Of a stretch of 22,061 nt of DNA, positions 14,638-21,640 are shown piece after piece (the first letter of the stretch is position 1; each line of letters opens with the position of its first letter). The DNA comes from an uncultured Limosilactobacillus sp. (GTDB taxonomy: Bacteria > Bacillota > Bacilli > Lactobacillales > Lactobacillaceae): the NCBI GenBank assembly GCA_944326735.1, contig CALVFC010000009.1, positions 1 through 22,061 on the forward strand, in the 5' to 3' direction. A program made the translations under genes and the position numbers. Under the pieces are notes generated by a model. The model saw only the letters and a list, made by a program, of their open reading frames with translations. It had not been told where the DNA came from and made no database searches.

Positions 14638-16497
14638 ATGAAAAACGAGATTGACTTTAGTACACATCACCGAACACAACATGTGACAGGCATCGACGGT
14701 CTACGAACAATCGCCGTTATTGCCGTAATTATCTACCACCTAGTTCCAAATCAGCTTGTGGGTGGTTATTTAGGTGTGCCCTTATTTCTGTTGATCTCCG
14801 GTTATTTTATCAGCTACCAGTTTAGTCGCCGGCTAAAATACCAACGACCGGTTAACCTTAAGGCTTTTTACCAGCGGCGGTTTAAACGTCTTTATCCGGT
14901 CCTCATTGCGATGTTGCTAATGACGACCGCGTATATTACGCTTTTCGCCCGGGAACTCCTCCACCAGATTCGCATAATTGTGTTGACCAACCTCCTCTGG
15001 GTTTATAACTGGTGGGAGATTGGTCATGGTCAATCATATTTCGACCAATTTGGTGGTCAATCCCCATTTACTCACTTATGGACGCTGGGTGTGGAAGCAC
15101 AGTTTTACTTGGTTTTCCCGCTCTTATTAATGGCCTTGTTTAAGATATTTAAACGGCAAGTGATAGTCCGACGCATTGTGTTGGTGTTTGCAATCTTGTC
15201 AGCTGTTGAGATGGCGTTGCTGTACCAACCTGATAATATCAACCGGGTTTACTACGGGACCGATACCCGAGCCTTTTCCTTACTGCTCGGGGCTTGGTTA
15301 GGAATGGCTTGGCCGTTAGATAACCTTAATTCTAATGCCCCCCGTCGGACGCAACAGTTACTGGATGGCGTGGGTATCGCGGCCTTGATTATCACGATCA
15401 TCAGTTTTCTTGTTGCTAATGGTCAAGCTGGTTCTACTTATCACGGTGCAATGTTTGCCTACAGCTTTGTGGGGATGATTTTATTAGCCACAATCCTTCA
15501 CCCGGCTGGTCATATGAATCGGTGGTTGACTAATCCGGTCTTTACTTGGTTTGGTCAACGTTCATATGGCATCTATGTTTACCAGCTCCCGGTAATGATC
15601 TTTTATGAACGGGCAATCAAAGTCGGCTACCATCCCGTTATCTCAGCGATTGAAGAAGTAGCCCTGATTCTCATTATTTCGGAATTCTCATACCAGTCAA
15701 TTGAACGACCAATTGCCCGTGTTCACAGGAACGATTGGCTACTCGTGGTCAAAAACCGGCTGAGTGTTCCACCGTTCCACTGGTTAGCTTGGCTAATGAC
15801 CGTCCTGACGGTTGGCGTTACCGCAACGGCAGTCACCGGTTTGTGTTTGCCTGACTGGACACCAAAGCCAACGGCCGTTCAAAAGAAAATTGAGCATAAC
15901 GCGGATAAAACTAAGAACCATAACCAACAACTTGCCAAGGGGAAAGATGTTAAGACAGCTGATGTCAGCACCATCCAAAAGCAATTTACATTGAGCAAGC
16001 GTGAGGCCCGTCAAGCGCGCACGTTACAAGTGACCGCGGTTGGTGACTCGGTTATGGAAGACGCTGCTGATAGTATTCAAAAGATCATGCCACATGCATA
16101 TGTCGATGCTCAGGTGGGTCGGCAAGGGACCGCCACACCAGCTGTCTTGAAGAAATTAAAGAGCGACGGCAATTTGCATAAGATTGTCATCCTAAACTTG
16201 GGAAATAATGGGCCCATGACCAAGCAAACGACTGATCAGATCCTCGATGCGATCGGGAGTGGCCATCAGATTTACTGGGTAACGGCTCACGTTCCCACTA
16301 AAACTTGGCAGCAGCAAGTTAATCGCCAAATAAAAGACTTGGCTAAACATCACACTAACGTTCATGTTGTTGACTGGTACACTGCTAGCCAGGGACATGA
16401 TGATTGGTTCGCTAAGGACCATGTTCATATGGACGAAGAGGGGAACGTTCACTATGCTCGACTGATTGTTAAAACTATTTTGAAGGATCAACATTAG
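14638..16497 (+). CDS. OatA-like peptidoglycan O-acetyltransferase (acyltransferase 3 + SGNH)
   Basis: A 619-aa membrane protein with two parts. Residues 15 to ~390 form an acyltransferase-3 domain of ten to eleven helices, starting GIDGLRTIAVIAVIIYHL (His34) with LGVPLFLLISGYFIS and WTLGVEAQFYLVFPLLL. After a linker, residues ~465-619 form an extracellular SGNH hydrolase domain with GDSV (Ser471), LGNNG (520-525) and the DHVH pair (Asp594, His597). This is the OatA layout: acyl groups cross the membrane and are put on MurNAc, giving lysozyme resistance. The ATG at 14638 is chosen for GGGGGA (14625-14630); an in-frame TTG at 14623 lies on that site. The exact glycan target cannot be told from sequence, so I give no symbol. 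marR follows within 15 bases. Confidence 0.88.
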   Translation: MKNEIDFSTHHRTQHVTGIDGLRTIAVIAVIIYHLVPNQLVGGYLGVPLFLLISGYFISYQFSRRLKYQRPVNLKAFYQRRFKRLYPVLIAMLLMTTAYITLFARELLHQIRIIVLTNLLWVYNWWEIGHGQSYFDQFGGQSPFTHLWTLGVEAQFYLVFPLLLMALFKIFKRQVIVRRIVLVFAILSAVEMALLYQPDNINRVYYGTDTRAFSLLLGAWLGMAWPLDNLNSNAPRRTQQLLDGVGIAALIITIISFLVANGQAGSTYHGAMFAYSFVGMILLATILHPAGHMNRWLTNPVFTWFGQRSYGIYVYQLPVMIFYERAIKVGYHPVISAIEEVALILIISEFSYQSIERPIARVHRNDWLLVVKNRLSVPPFHWLAWLMTVLTVGVTATAVTGLCLPDWTPKPTAVQKKIEHNADKTKNHNQQLAKGKDVKTADVSTIQKQFTLSKREARQARTLQVTAVGDSVMEDAADSIQKIMPHAYVDAQVGRQGTATPAVLKKLKSDGNLHKIVILNLGNNGPMTKQTTDQILDAIGSGHQIYWVTAHVPTKTWQQQVNRQIKDLAKHHTNVHVVDWYTASQGHDDWFAKDHVHMDEEGNVHYARLIVKTILKDQH

Positions 16498-16511
16498 GGG
16501 GTAATGTTGTG

Positions 16512-16961
16512 ATGAAAACTGATGAAGAACTATTAGACCAGGCAATTGACCTTTACCTGTCAGCACTGAAGGGCTTAGGAAGCTTTGTGTCGCAGCCATC
16601 TGCTGAGTACCACCTGTCATTTGAACAGTATTTAATCTTGCGGACCATTGTTAAACATCCCAAGGTTAAGCTAATGGATATTGCCTATGAACGACATGTG
16701 ACGCGCAGCGCAGTGTCGCGTCAACTCAAAATCCTCTTAAAAAACGGTTATGTCAAGCAAACTGCTGACCCGTCAGACCACCGGAAAATGTTCTTGACGA
16801 GCACAGAAAAAGGGACGACGGTTGAAACAAAGGTTCGTCAGTTAGTCCTGCGTCGGTTTTCATCATGGTTGGATACGTTTGGTCAAGAACGGGGAGCACA
16901 ATTATTGTCACTGCTCGCCGACTTTGATCAACAGATTGTTCAAGCTAACAATGATGCCTGA
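16512..16961 (+). CDS. MarR-family transcriptional regulator
   Basis: A 149-aa winged-helix regulator. The helix-turn-helix spans about residues 50-90 (VKLMDIAYERHVTRSAVSRQ, LKILLKNGYV), and the wing has the MarR signature DPSDHRKMFLTSTEKG. Terminal helices would form the dimer face. The start is ATG 16512 or GTG 16509, both served by AGGGGG (16496-16501). It lies 15 bases behind the oatA-like gene and 17 before the HAD gene. The close packing suggests it may regulate this operon, but no clear palindrome near the oatA promoter was seen to prove it. The effector is unknown. Confidence 0.88.
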   Translation: MKTDEELLDQAIDLYLSALKGLGSFVSQPSAEYHLSFEQYLILRTIVKHPKVKLMDIAYERHVTRSAVSRQLKILLKNGYVKQTADPSDHRKMFLTSTEKGTTVETKVRQLVLRRFSSWLDTFGQERGAQLLSLLADFDQQIVQANNDA

Positions 16962-16978
16962 AGGGAGTTAATAGAATA

Positions 16979-17785
16979 ATGATTAAGATGATTGCCTTGG
17001 ATTTAGACAATACCTTACTTAATAGCAACAAGGAAATTAGCGCACGGAATGAACGTGTTCTGAAGAAATTGCATTCCCAGGGGATCCATATTGTGTTATG
17101 TACTGGTCGACCAATTAACGCAATTTGGCCATTAATTGAACAACTTGGATTAACCCAGCCTGATGACTATACAATTACCTTCAATGGGGGCCTTGTGATT
17201 AACAATGTCACGAAGAAACACCTATTTGAATTGGGAATGAGTCGCCAGGACCTTCAACCCCTATTTGAATATGTGCACCGTCACCAGATTCCGTTGGACG
17301 CCCTTGACTTTGACCGGGTATACGAGCTAACTGATCAGCCCCGGTCAATTTACAAGACAGTTTTGAAGAATATTGAGTTTACGGATGCAGCAACTGATGA
17401 TTTACCAAACCATACCTTCAGTAAAGCAGTGATGGCGATTCCTGCTGACCAACTTAGCCCCATTATCAAACACTTGCCAGACGACCTCTTGCGTCGTTAC
17501 CATGCAGTGCAATCACAACCAATGATCATGGAATTTCTGCCGAAGAAGGTAAACAAGGCAGTTGGCTTAAAGGCGCTCTTGAATCACTTCAACTTGAACT
17601 TCGATAACCTCATGACCTTTGGGGATGCTGACAATGATCTGGAAATGATTGAAGCGGCGGCCCAGGGGATCGTAATGGATAATGGATTGCCAGAAGTCAA
17701 AAAAGCGGCTACCGCAATTACTGATTCCAATGATCAGGATGGTGTGGCCACGTATTGTGAGCGCTTTTTTGCAACATTACTGTAA
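16979..17785 (+). CDS. Cof-type HAD-IIB phosphatase
   Basis: A 268-aa member of the Cof/YidA-like HAD-IIB group, which dephosphorylates sugar phosphates and related small molecules. Motif I is ALDLDNTLL (Asp8, Asp10), motif II is VLCTGRP, the motif III Lys lies in KKVNKAVGLK and motif IV is FGDADNDLEMIEAA. The C2 cap lies between motifs II and III. Asn replaces the usual Gly in motif I (DLDNT), which is common in this group. AAGGGAG (16961-16967) is the ribosome site. It is the last gene of the oatA–marR–HAD group and is closed by a two-way terminator. The substrate is not predictable. Confidence 0.9.
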   Translation: MIKMIALDLDNTLLNSNKEISARNERVLKKLHSQGIHIVLCTGRPINAIWPLIEQLGLTQPDDYTITFNGGLVINNVTKKHLFELGMSRQDLQPLFEYVHRHQIPLDALDFDRVYELTDQPRSIYKTVLKNIEFTDAATDDLPNHTFSKAVMAIPADQLSPIIKHLPDDLLRRYHAVQSQPMIMEFLPKKVNKAVGLKALLNHFNLNFDNLMTFGDADNDLEMIEAAAQGIVMDNGLPEVKKAATAITDSNDQDGVATYCERFFATLL

Positions 17786-17806
17786 TATAACCACTAATTA
17801 AGATAA

Positions 17807-17853
17807 AAAAAGCACTAAATTAGGCTGGATAACAACTTAATTTGGTGCTTTTT
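17807..17853. terminator. Bidirectional terminator after the HAD gene
   Basis: A 16-bp stem pairs AAAAAGCACTAAATTA (17807-17822) with 17838-17853, with one mispair of the G-U type. A and T runs on the two sides let it work in either direction. Confidence 0.85.
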
Positions 17854-17859
17854 AGCATT

Positions 17860-18091
17860 CATTAATCGGATGAAAGATTGTTTTTAGGCTTTGTTAAATT
17901 TAATTGAACCCCTGATGTGACAGCGTTCTTATAGGAATTGTTCAACTGAACACAAGGCATGTTTCGACAAAATTACAATCATTTACCAATCTGGCACAAA
18001 TCGCAAGGTTGTTGTCATCTGCTTGTAATATCAACCGTGTACCATAAACACTGTTGAATATGAAGAACGAAACAAAGGATGGTTTATATTT
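17860..18091 (+). promoter_or_regulatory. Long upstream region of the Apf-like gene, with candidate operators
   Basis: No gene is seen here. Two motifs stand out: the palindrome TGTTCA-AC-TGAACA (17939-17952) and a WalR-like direct repeat (18013-18029). A clear SigA promoter could not be picked by eye. Secreted wall proteins of this family often have long leaders. Confidence 0.4.
18013..18029 (+). promoter_or_regulatory. WalR (YycF)-like box upstream of the Apf-like gene
   Basis: TGTCAT-N5-TGTAAT matches the WalR consensus TGTWAH-N5-TGTWAH in all but one position. WalR controls wall hydrolase and LysM-protein genes in Firmicutes, which fits the gene downstream. The match is seen; the regulation is inferred. 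Confidence 0.4.
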
Positions 18092-18664
18092 ATGATTTCT
18101 AAGAATAACTTTGCTAAAGTGTCAGCCGCTGTGCTTGGTGCTATCGCATTGGGAACAGCTGCCAATGTTGTTTCTGCTAATGCGGACACTGTCTACACGG
18201 TTAAGAGTGGTGACACACTTTCAAGTATTTCTTTCAAGTTCAATAAAGATAACAGCCTCGTAAATAAGATCGCTCAAAAGAATAACATTAGCGACATCAA
18301 CAAGATTTACGTTGGGGAGAAGTTGTTAATCAAGAGCGATGGTGAGATCCAACCTGTTTCTGACCAAAGTACTAATAATAACAACAGTAGCAAGGCCAAT
18401 AACAACGATAATGATCAAGCCACAAGCACTAACCTGAGCAGTCAAGAACAAGCTGCCAAGGATTGGATTGCTTACCATGAATCTCGTGGTCAATACAACG
18501 TTACTAATGGTCAATACATCGGGAAGTACCAACTTTCTGCTTCTTACTTAAATGGTGACTACTCACCAGCTAACCAAGAACGAGTAGCTGACCAATACGT
18601 TGCGAGTCGTTACGGTTCTTGGGTTAACGCCCAACAACACTGGATGGCTAATGGTTGGTACTAA
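18092..18664 (+). CDS. Secreted LysM protein, Apf (aggregation-promoting factor)-like
   Basis: A 190-aa exported wall protein. A signal peptide (residues 1-31, hydrophobic VSAAVLGAIALGTAANVV, cleavage probably after ANA) is followed by one LysM domain (about 34-80, TVYTVKSGDTLSS...IYVGEKLLIK) that binds peptidoglycan. An Asn/Ser-rich linker (about 90-115) leads to the typical Apf C-terminal domain (about 118-190) with WIAYHESRGQY, GQYIGKYQLSASYLNGDY and the end block RYGSWVNAQQHW...NGWY. Glu130 in ESRG is placed like the catalytic Glu of lytic transglycosylases, but activity is not shown for this family. AAAGGA (18074-18079) is the ribosome site, with a longish 12-base spacing. It is monocistronic and may be under WalR. 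Confidence 0.88.
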   Translation: MISKNNFAKVSAAVLGAIALGTAANVVSANADTVYTVKSGDTLSSISFKFNKDNSLVNKIAQKNNISDINKIYVGEKLLIKSDGEIQPVSDQSTNNNNSSKANNNDNDQATSTNLSSQEQAAKDWIAYHESRGQYNVTNGQYIGKYQLSASYLNGDYSPANQERVADQYVASRYGSWVNAQQHWMANGWY

Positions 18665-18696
18665 GATAAATATGTTCAGAAGATAATTATAATACT

Positions 18697-18737
18697 GAAT
18701 CGCTCGGGCTTAACTTGTAAGTACCGGCGATTCTTTT
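18697..18737 (+). terminator. Terminator after the Apf-like gene
   Basis: GAATCGC (18697-18703) pairs with GCGATTC (18727-18733), continued by CGG/CCG after a one-base bulge and an inner CTTA/TAAG pairing, followed by TTTT. Confidence 0.75.
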
Positions 18738-18774
18738 GCGTTCAATGCTTTTTAGTGGTAACTAGGGATTAGTA

Positions 18775-18783
18775 TGATACAAT
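18775..18783 (+). promoter_or_regulatory. Extended -10 promoter of ssrA
   Basis: TGATACAAT, the same form as at murB and cdaA. Transcription would start near 18790, about ten bases before the mature 5' end made by RNase P. Confidence 0.6.
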
Positions 18784-18799
18784 AATACTGTTCCATTTT

Positions 18800-19171
18800 G
18801 GGGATGTTTTTTGGATTCGACAGGTATAGGTCGAGTTTCAATTGCGTTTCGAAGGTTGCGTCTTCGTAAAAACGCTCAGTTTTAAATTATAACTGCAAAC
18901 AATAATTCAAACGCTTACGCATACGCTGCCTAACAAGTAGCGCGCGTAAATCCAAGTCGGGTTCGTCCATGATGCGACTTTGGGTTTCATATTTAGTGGA
19001 CTACGCTTCCTATTCCCGTTTGAAATAGGGAGAAGAGATTCATCAAGCTAGCTAATCATGGTTGCCTTGCTCAACGGCGTTTTGGTTAGTGAATTTCAAA
19101 TAGCTGAGCTACGAACGTAGAGATTGAAATGGCGATATGCTTGGACACGGGTTCGACTCCCGTCATCTCCA
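18800..19171 (+). ncRNA. ssrA: Transfer-messenger RNA (tmRNA)
   Basis: tmRNA rescues ribosomes stalled on broken mRNAs and tags the unfinished protein for proteolysis. The 5' end GGGGATG (18800-18806) pairs with CATCTCC (19164-19170) to form the acceptor stem; A19171 is the discriminator, and CCA is not encoded. The conserved 5' block TTTGGATTCGACAGG and the T-arm GGGTTCGACTCCC are present. The open reading part starts at GCA 18895 and ends at TAA 18931-18933. Pseudoknot regions fill 18934 to ~19110. It is flanked by its own promoter and terminator. Its protein partner SmpB is encoded at 1193-1666. Confidence 0.97.
18895..18933 (+). CDS. tmRNA-encoded proteolysis tag
   Basis: The tag reads ANNNSNAYAYAA and then TAA, so the finished tag with the Ala carried by tmRNA is A-ANNNSNAYAYAA. 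It ends in Ala-Ala, as needed by ClpXP. The resume codon is GCA. This is part of ssrA and not a separate gene. Confidence 0.85.
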   Translation, partial: ANNNSNAYAYAA

Positions 19172-19190
19172 TATTTACTACAATGTGACG

Positions 19191-19227
19191 AACAACTGAG
19201 AATTGCGGTTCTCGGTTGTTTTGTTTT
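19191..19227 (+). terminator. Rho-independent terminator after ssrA
   Basis: AACAACTGAGAA (19191-19202) pairs with TTCTCGGTTGTT (19209-19220) with one G-U pair and a 6-base loop, followed by TTGTTTT. Confidence 0.88.
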
Positions 19228-19237
19228 AAACGGCATG

Positions 19238-19257
19238 AACACAATTCGTGTTAAGAT
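19238..19257 (+). promoter_or_regulatory. Promoter with possible operator before the response regulator
   Basis: TGTTAAGAT (19249-19257) is an extended -10 element. The inverted repeat AACAC-N5-GTGTT (19238-19252) overlaps its left part and could be an operator, possibly for the response regulator itself. No good -35 is seen. Confidence 0.4.
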
Positions 19258-19297
19258 GATTGATGTACACAATCGCCAGGAAGAGAGTAGGAATAAT

Positions 19298-20011
19298 ATG
19301 CAAATACTAATGATTGAGGATAACCATTCTGTCTGCGAAATGATGGAAATGTTTTTCAAAAAAGAACAGTGGCAGGTGACTTTTGCCTATGATGGGGAAG
19401 CGGCAGAAGAAAAGTTTAAAGCGGACCCCCAAAAATGGGACATTATTCTGCTGGACCTGAATTTACCTAAGAAGGACGGTATGCAAGTAGCGGCTGATAT
19501 TCGGCGAATTTCACCAACCGTCCCGCTAATTATGTTAACTGCCCGGGATACGGAGAGTGACCAGGTCCTGGGATTAGAGATTGGGGCCGATGACTATGTT
19601 ACTAAGCCATTCAGCCCGATTACGCTTATTGCTCGTATTAAAGCCCTCTACCGGCGGAGTGCTTTAAGTGCACACGATGATGTTAATAAACAGCCAACGT
19701 CATTTGATATTGAAACCAAGCACTTCAAGATGAATACGAAGACCCGCGAAGTCTATTTATATGACCAGCCCATTACCGACCTGACCCCTAAGGAGTTTGA
19801 TTTGTTAAAGACGCTGGCCTCTAAACCACGTCAGGTATTTACCCGCTCGCAACTCCTTCAACTCGTGTGGGATTATGAATACTATGGTGATGAGCGAACC
19901 GTTGATGCGCACATCAAAAAGCTTCGGCAAAAATTAGAAAAGGTGGGCCCCCAGGTCATTCAAACGGTGTGGGGTGTCGGCTACAAGTTTGATGATGAAG
20001 GACAAGCATAA
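19298..20011 (+). CDS. OmpR/PhoB-family response regulator
   Basis: A 237-aa DNA-binding response regulator. The receiver (residues 1 to ~115) has the acidic pair Glu7/Asp8 (MIEDN), the phospho-acceptor Asp53 (ILLDLNLPKKDG), Thr80 and Lys102 (DDYVTKPF). The C-terminal winged helix (about 135-235) shows LTPKEFDLLKTLASKPRQVF, TRSQLLQLVW, DERTVDAHIKKLRQKL and VWGVGYKF. The start at 19298 gives the canonical MQILMIEDN; the frame runs open upstream into ssrA, and those residues are rejected. AGGA (19289-19292) precedes the ATG. The stop overlaps the kinase start (TAATG). The signal it answers to is unknown. It is not WalR, since the usual walHIJ neighbours are absent. Confidence 0.93.
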   Translation: MQILMIEDNHSVCEMMEMFFKKEQWQVTFAYDGEAAEEKFKADPQKWDIILLDLNLPKKDGMQVAADIRRISPTVPLIMLTARDTESDQVLGLEIGADDYVTKPFSPITLIARIKALYRRSALSAHDDVNKQPTSFDIETKHFKMNTKTREVYLYDQPITDLTPKEFDLLKTLASKPRQVFTRSQLLQLVWDYEYYGDERTVDAHIKKLRQKLEKVGPQVIQTVWGVGYKFDDEGQA

Positions 20012-21501
20012 TGAAACTAATTTATCGACTAATGTTATCCTTCACGATCGCCATCACGGCCCTCATGATCGTGTTGGCATCGGCGTTCATCCATGCCACT
20101 AACCGGACACTCTATCAGAATACCTGGCAACAGTTGCAAAATTATTCTGATAGTTTGGTGGAAGATGCTATTCGCTATGACGTCAATGATCATTCATTTG
20201 AGGGGTTTGCTAATGAATCGCTAGCTGCTAACGCGGCGCTGCTGTCCGACCAGAAGATTCACTTTGCGATTTTTGATATGTCTAAGAAACAGACCTTTAT
20301 TAATAGCGGCTACACGCCGTCAATTTCGAAGAGTGAGTGGCAGCGTTTGAAGAAGGGTAAGACGATCTATTTGAAGACGGCTAATCCACGGATTAACACG
20401 GATGTAAAGAACGGCACGGGAATGACCGAGGTCCTGCGACCGTACTTCTATCACCACAAATTGATTGCTGTTGTGTCGATTGGGACCTTCCTATCAGTTA
20501 TTCAGGAAAACCTGCATCAGACGAAGATCAACCTTCTGTTATCACTAATAATTGGATGTGTCGTGACCATTATTCTTTCGTATTTCTTGGCGCACGCGAT
20601 CACCAGTCGAATTGAACGCCTGCGGAAGGCCACCAAGCAGGTCGCCAAGGGAAACTATGATGTTCATGTTCCCGTCAAAAGTAATGATGAAATTGATGAC
20701 CTTTCGCGGAGCTTTAACCAAATGACCGTTTCACTTCGCGAATCAGAAAAGGAAATTCGTCGTCAAGAGGAACGTCGGCGGCAATTTATGGCTGATGCTG
20801 CACATGAAATGCGCACTCCGCTAACTACTATTAATGGAATTCTAGAAGGACTCCAGTATGATGCTATTCCCGAAGAAGATAAGCAACATAGTATTGAACT
20901 AATGCGTAATGATACGCAACGGTTAATTCGGTTGGTCAATGATAACTTGGACTATGAAAAAATCCGTACTAATCAAATTTCCATGGAACGGAAGGTCTTT
21001 GATGCTGCAGCTGCTTTGCATAACCTTATCGACCAGCTCCAGAAGAAAGCCCATGAACAAAATGACGAATTGCAACTGGCAGTTCCAAAAACATTACGTG
21101 TTTATGCAGACTATGACCGGTTTGTCCAAATCATGTTTAACCTGATTCAGAATGCTATTCAGTTTACGACTCATGGCACCATCACAATCAGTGGTCAACA
21201 CCTGGAGAAGGGGAGTCAATTTGTCGTTGCCGATGATGGGGTGGGGATGACTAAGGAGCAGGTAGCCAATATCTGGGACCGCTTCTATAAGGCTGACCCA
21301 TCGCGTTCAACGACTAAGGGTGAATCTGGCTTGGGATTAGCAATTGTGCACCAGCTCGTTCAATTACATGGTGGGTCAATTAAGGTAAAATCGGCTTTGC
21401 ATGAAGGAACAACTTTTACTGTTTACTTCCCTGATCGTGAATATGCTCCCCACCTGACGACGCCTAAAACTGATTTCACAACTATACCAATTTTTTTATA
21501 G
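20011..21501 (+). CDS. Sensor histidine kinase (HAMP–HisKA–HATPase)
   Basis: A 496-aa membrane kinase, partner of the preceding regulator through a one-base overlap. TM1 (about 8-28) and TM2 (about 174-196) enclose an extracytoplasmic domain of ~145 residues. HAMP follows (about 196-248, RLRKATKQVAKGNYDVHV). HisKA has phospho-acceptor His265 in DAAHEMRTPLTTI. The ATPase domain shows the N box FNLIQNAIQF, G1 DDGVGM, F box FYKAD and G2 ESGLGLAIV. All catalytic parts are intact. The last ~20 residues (PHLTTPKTDFTTIPIFL) run past the normal ATPase end. No strong terminator follows. The signal is unknown; the extracytoplasmic domain size suits a PAS-like sensor for wall or envelope stress, which is only a guess. 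Confidence 0.93.
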   Translation: MKLIYRLMLSFTIAITALMIVLASAFIHATNRTLYQNTWQQLQNYSDSLVEDAIRYDVNDHSFEGFANESLAANAALLSDQKIHFAIFDMSKKQTFINSGYTPSISKSEWQRLKKGKTIYLKTANPRINTDVKNGTGMTEVLRPYFYHHKLIAVVSIGTFLSVIQENLHQTKINLLLSLIIGCVVTIILSYFLAHAITSRIERLRKATKQVAKGNYDVHVPVKSNDEIDDLSRSFNQMTVSLRESEKEIRRQEERRRQFMADAAHEMRTPLTTINGILEGLQYDAIPEEDKQHSIELMRNDTQRLIRLVNDNLDYEKIRTNQISMERKVFDAAAALHNLIDQLQKKAHEQNDELQLAVPKTLRVYADYDRFVQIMFNLIQNAIQFTTHGTITISGQHLEKGSQFVVADDGVGMTKEQVANIWDRFYKADPSRSTTKGESGLGLAIVHQLVQLHGGSIKVKSALHEGTTFTVYFPDREYAPHLTTPKTDFTTIPIFL

Positions 21502-21524
21502 AACGCTTTCTCCTACTAAATATT

Positions 21525-21557
21525 AGTAAAATATTTGACTTTACCAGTAAAATATTT
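21525..21557 (+). repeat. 12-bp direct repeat upstream of the GRP transporter promoter
   Basis: AGTAAAATATTT occurs at 21525-21536 and 21546-21557, exactly 21 bases apart (two helical turns), ending 11 bases before the -35. A related TACTAA-ATA-TTAGTA palindrome overlaps the first copy. This is the arrangement of an activator or repressor site, but AT-rich repeats also arise by chance. Confidence 0.45.
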
Positions 21558-21568
21558 TGTGAAAGTAC

Positions 21569-21597
21569 TTGTGTAAACGTTTGCAATAGCATATAAT
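21569..21597 (+). promoter_or_regulatory. SigA promoter of the GRP transporter
   Basis: TTGTGT (21569-21574), a 17-base spacer and a perfect TATAAT (21592-21597). The cre site lies between the two hexamers. Confidence 0.65.
21572..21585 (+). promoter_or_regulatory. cre site (CcpA) inside the GRP transporter promoter
   Basis: TGTAAACGTTTGCA matches TGWAANCGNTNWCA at 13 of 14 positions. Its place between -35 and -10 would block RNA polymerase, so carbon catabolite repression is expected. Confidence 0.65.
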
Positions 21598-21640
21598 TAC
21601 TCTCCGTAATCTGAATTGATTCGATAGGAGAGAAGTTATT

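Noticed and set aside
14938..15700. The oatA-like gene as an exopolysaccharide acyltransferase instead of OatA
   Set aside because: The C-terminal SGNH domain with Ser, Asp and His motifs favours the OatA layout, but the glycan target is not certain, so no gene symbol is given.
17943..17990. Possible third copy of the 89-bp repeat (AACTGA, AAGGCATG, TTTCG in similar order)
   Set aside because: Short matches only, on the opposite strand from the other copies; the hairpin arms do not pair here. Probably chance.
19124..19297. N-terminal extension of the response regulator into ssrA
   Set aside because: The extra frame is encoded by the tmRNA 3' part and its terminator. The canonical receiver start MQILMIEDN is at 19298 with its own ribosome site.
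21600..21632. CTCTCC (21600-21605) pairing with GGAGAG (21627-21632) over the GRP transporter ribosome site
   Set aside because: The left arm lies at or before the inferred transcription start near 21604, so most of it would not be in the mRNA. It would become interesting only if transcription starts upstream.
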